A stretch of DNA of 64,000 nt. Source: Dyella terrae (GTDB lineage: Bacteria > Pseudomonadota > Gammaproteobacteria > Xanthomonadales > Rhodanobacteraceae). Positions 63,284 to 64,000 of the stretch are shown here, piece after piece; position 1 is the first letter of the stretch; the number at the start of each line of letters is the position of its first letter. Below the pieces are notes generated by a model. It was not told the origin of the DNA. It did not search any database and worked only from the letters and a program-made list of their open reading frames with translations. The position numbers were made by a program, and so were the translations under genes. The stretch covers positions 124,001 through 188,000 of the forward strand of contig NZ_SIZZ01000003.1 of NCBI RefSeq assembly GCF_004322705.1, written 5' to 3'.

Positions 63284-63775
63284 ATGATCATAGGGATTGT
63301 ATTTGCCGCGCTTCTTGCTGCTGCATCGCCGCCGCAATCCGGTCTCGAGTACCGATACGTCAACTTTGCCACGCCACAATCGTTCAATAACGGCCAGTCC
63401 GGCTTCGTTATCGATATGGTAGAGAGAGGTATTTCAGCAGGTCACACGTTTTCCACGTTCCGAAACTGCGAGCGTCCGTCAGACTATGTTTGTCTGTGGA
63501 CCAACAATATCCATTTTGTCGTTCCCAAGGACAAGCTATATGAAGGGCGGTCCTGGATATCGGACGGTGATTCCTTCCATGTACTTGGAGAGGGAGTCAT
63601 TCGGGTACTTGGTGTATCGCGCAGAGTGTGGTTTATTGCGTCTCGCCAAGAATTCTACAACGCAACATTCTCTTATTCAGATGACTTGGGACTTCTGGCC
63701 ATGAAGTTCACTGATAGATCTACAGAGACTATCGAATACTACTTTGTGGAGGGTCAGAAAGGGTTTCCAAAGTAA
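63284..63775 (+). CDS. Exported protein of unknown function
   Basis: 163 aa. Starts with a short hydrophobic signal-like segment (MIIGIVFAALLAAASPP). The rest is beta-rich with no family I know. GGAGATCC lies 10 nt before the ATG. Its base composition is clearly lower in GC than the core genes, which with the surrounding repeats suggests horizontal acquisition. Confidence 0.6.
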   Translation: MIIGIVFAALLAAASPPQSGLEYRYVNFATPQSFNNGQSGFVIDMVERGISAGHTFSTFRNCERPSDYVCLWTNNIHFVVPKDKLYEGRSWISDGDSFHVLGEGVIRVLGVSRRVWFIASRQEFYNATFSYSDDLGLLAMKFTDRSTETIEYYFVEGQKGFPK

Positions 63776-64000
63776 CTGGTCAATCTAAGGCGAGCAATCT
63801 AAGGGGTCAGAATAAGCCACCCCCGATATCTCGGACGGGCTAATTAAGCCACCGGCCGATTGTGCTCGTAGTCGACCGGCGTTTGGTAGCTGAGACTGCT
63901 GTGCAGTCGTTGCCGACCAAAGGGGTCAGAACCTGAGGTTTCCCCACGTTCCGGCAAGTCCTATCAACCAGATGCGATCACTCTGATTGGATAGAGTTGC
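63776..64000. other. Right-hand end with GGGGTCAGA repeats
   Basis: Direct copies of AAGGGGTCAGAA lie at about 63800 and 63918. Between them is the transposase remnant described separately. The last 80 bp hold no gene that can be recognised before the window ends. Confidence 0.5.
63844..63918 (-). pseudogene. IS3-family transposase C-terminal remnant
   Basis: On the minus strand the frame codes GRQRLHSSLSYQTPVDYEHN then RPVA and a stop at 63846-63844. This is the typical end of IS3-family OrfB transposases (the RxHSxLGYxSPxxYE region). The match stops abruptly at the AAGGGGTCAGAA repeat (about 63918), so only the last 25 codons remain. Confidence 0.75.

Noticed and set aside
1-64000. CRISPR array
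   Set aside because: No regularly spaced direct repeats of 24-48 bp were found.

Overview
The window is GC-rich (about 65% by eye) gammaproteobacterial DNA. The gene content points to the Xanthomonadales, most likely a Rhodanobacteraceae member of the Luteibacter/Dyella type. Pointers are large TonB-dependent receptors beside carbohydrate and phosphate scavenging genes, a LacI-regulated N-acetylglucosamine (GlcNAc) locus of the Xanthomonas type, REP-type intergenic hairpins and many secreted hydrolases. Assignments rest on reading the translations; no database search was possible.

Layout. 0.2-4.6 kb: a YecD-like hydrolase, then the threonine operon hom-thrB-thrC on the minus strand. The operon is preceded by a good sigma70-type promoter and a Thr-rich leader peptide. 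4.7-13.2 kb: a CpdB-like periplasmic nucleotidase, an LtaS/MdoB-like membrane sulfatase-fold protein, a 60-aa Cys/His protein, a membrane alpha/beta hydrolase, a secreted phosphodiesterase-type enzyme and a PsiE-like protein. 13.2-14.0 kb is non-coding and rich in REP-type repeats. 14.0-25.5 kb: a complete-looking GlcNAc/chitin utilisation locus (nagA, nagB-II, LacI regulator, nagP transporter, sugar kinase, TonB-dependent receptor, GH20 hexosaminidase) with a perfect LacI-type palindrome in the divergent promoter region. 25.7-33.1 kb: phosphate-ester scavenging (alkaline phosphatase lipoprotein, GlpQ, NPP-type phosphodiesterase, TonB-dependent receptor) that includes a 111-aa internally deleted TonB receptor.

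33.1-47.4 kb: a REPIN-like inverted pair, an ether-lipid gene pair (lysoplasmalogenase-like YhhN/TMEM86 and an alkylglycerol-monooxygenase-like membrane hydroxylase) overlapping by 4 nt, an amino-acid permease, a small outer-membrane barrel, an M61 peptidase, tRNA-Arg(CCG), an M1 peptidase and an Ntn-type acylase. On the minus strand, 47.4 to 44.4 kb carries the standout locus. It holds an alpha-N-methyltransferase of the borosin (OphMA/SonM) type, a 92-aa SonA-like precursor with a very acidic Glu/Asp/Gly tail, and a GGDEF protein that starts 3 nt after the precursor stop. This is a split borosin RiPP system.

47.7-59.2 kb: a ten-gene plus-strand operon for polysaccharide export that resembles exosortase-A-associated loci. 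It has an export lipoprotein, a chain-length protein, a degenerate BY-kinase, an outer-membrane barrel, two alpha/beta hydrolases, galE, a lyase-like protein, a flippase and a GNAT-type protein. It contains no recognisable glycosyltransferase, polymerase or exosortase. 59.4-64.0 kb: an accessory tail of small secreted, ankyrin, Sel1 and STY0301-type proteins, long palindromes, an 84-bp inverted-repeat element and an IS3-family transposase remnant.
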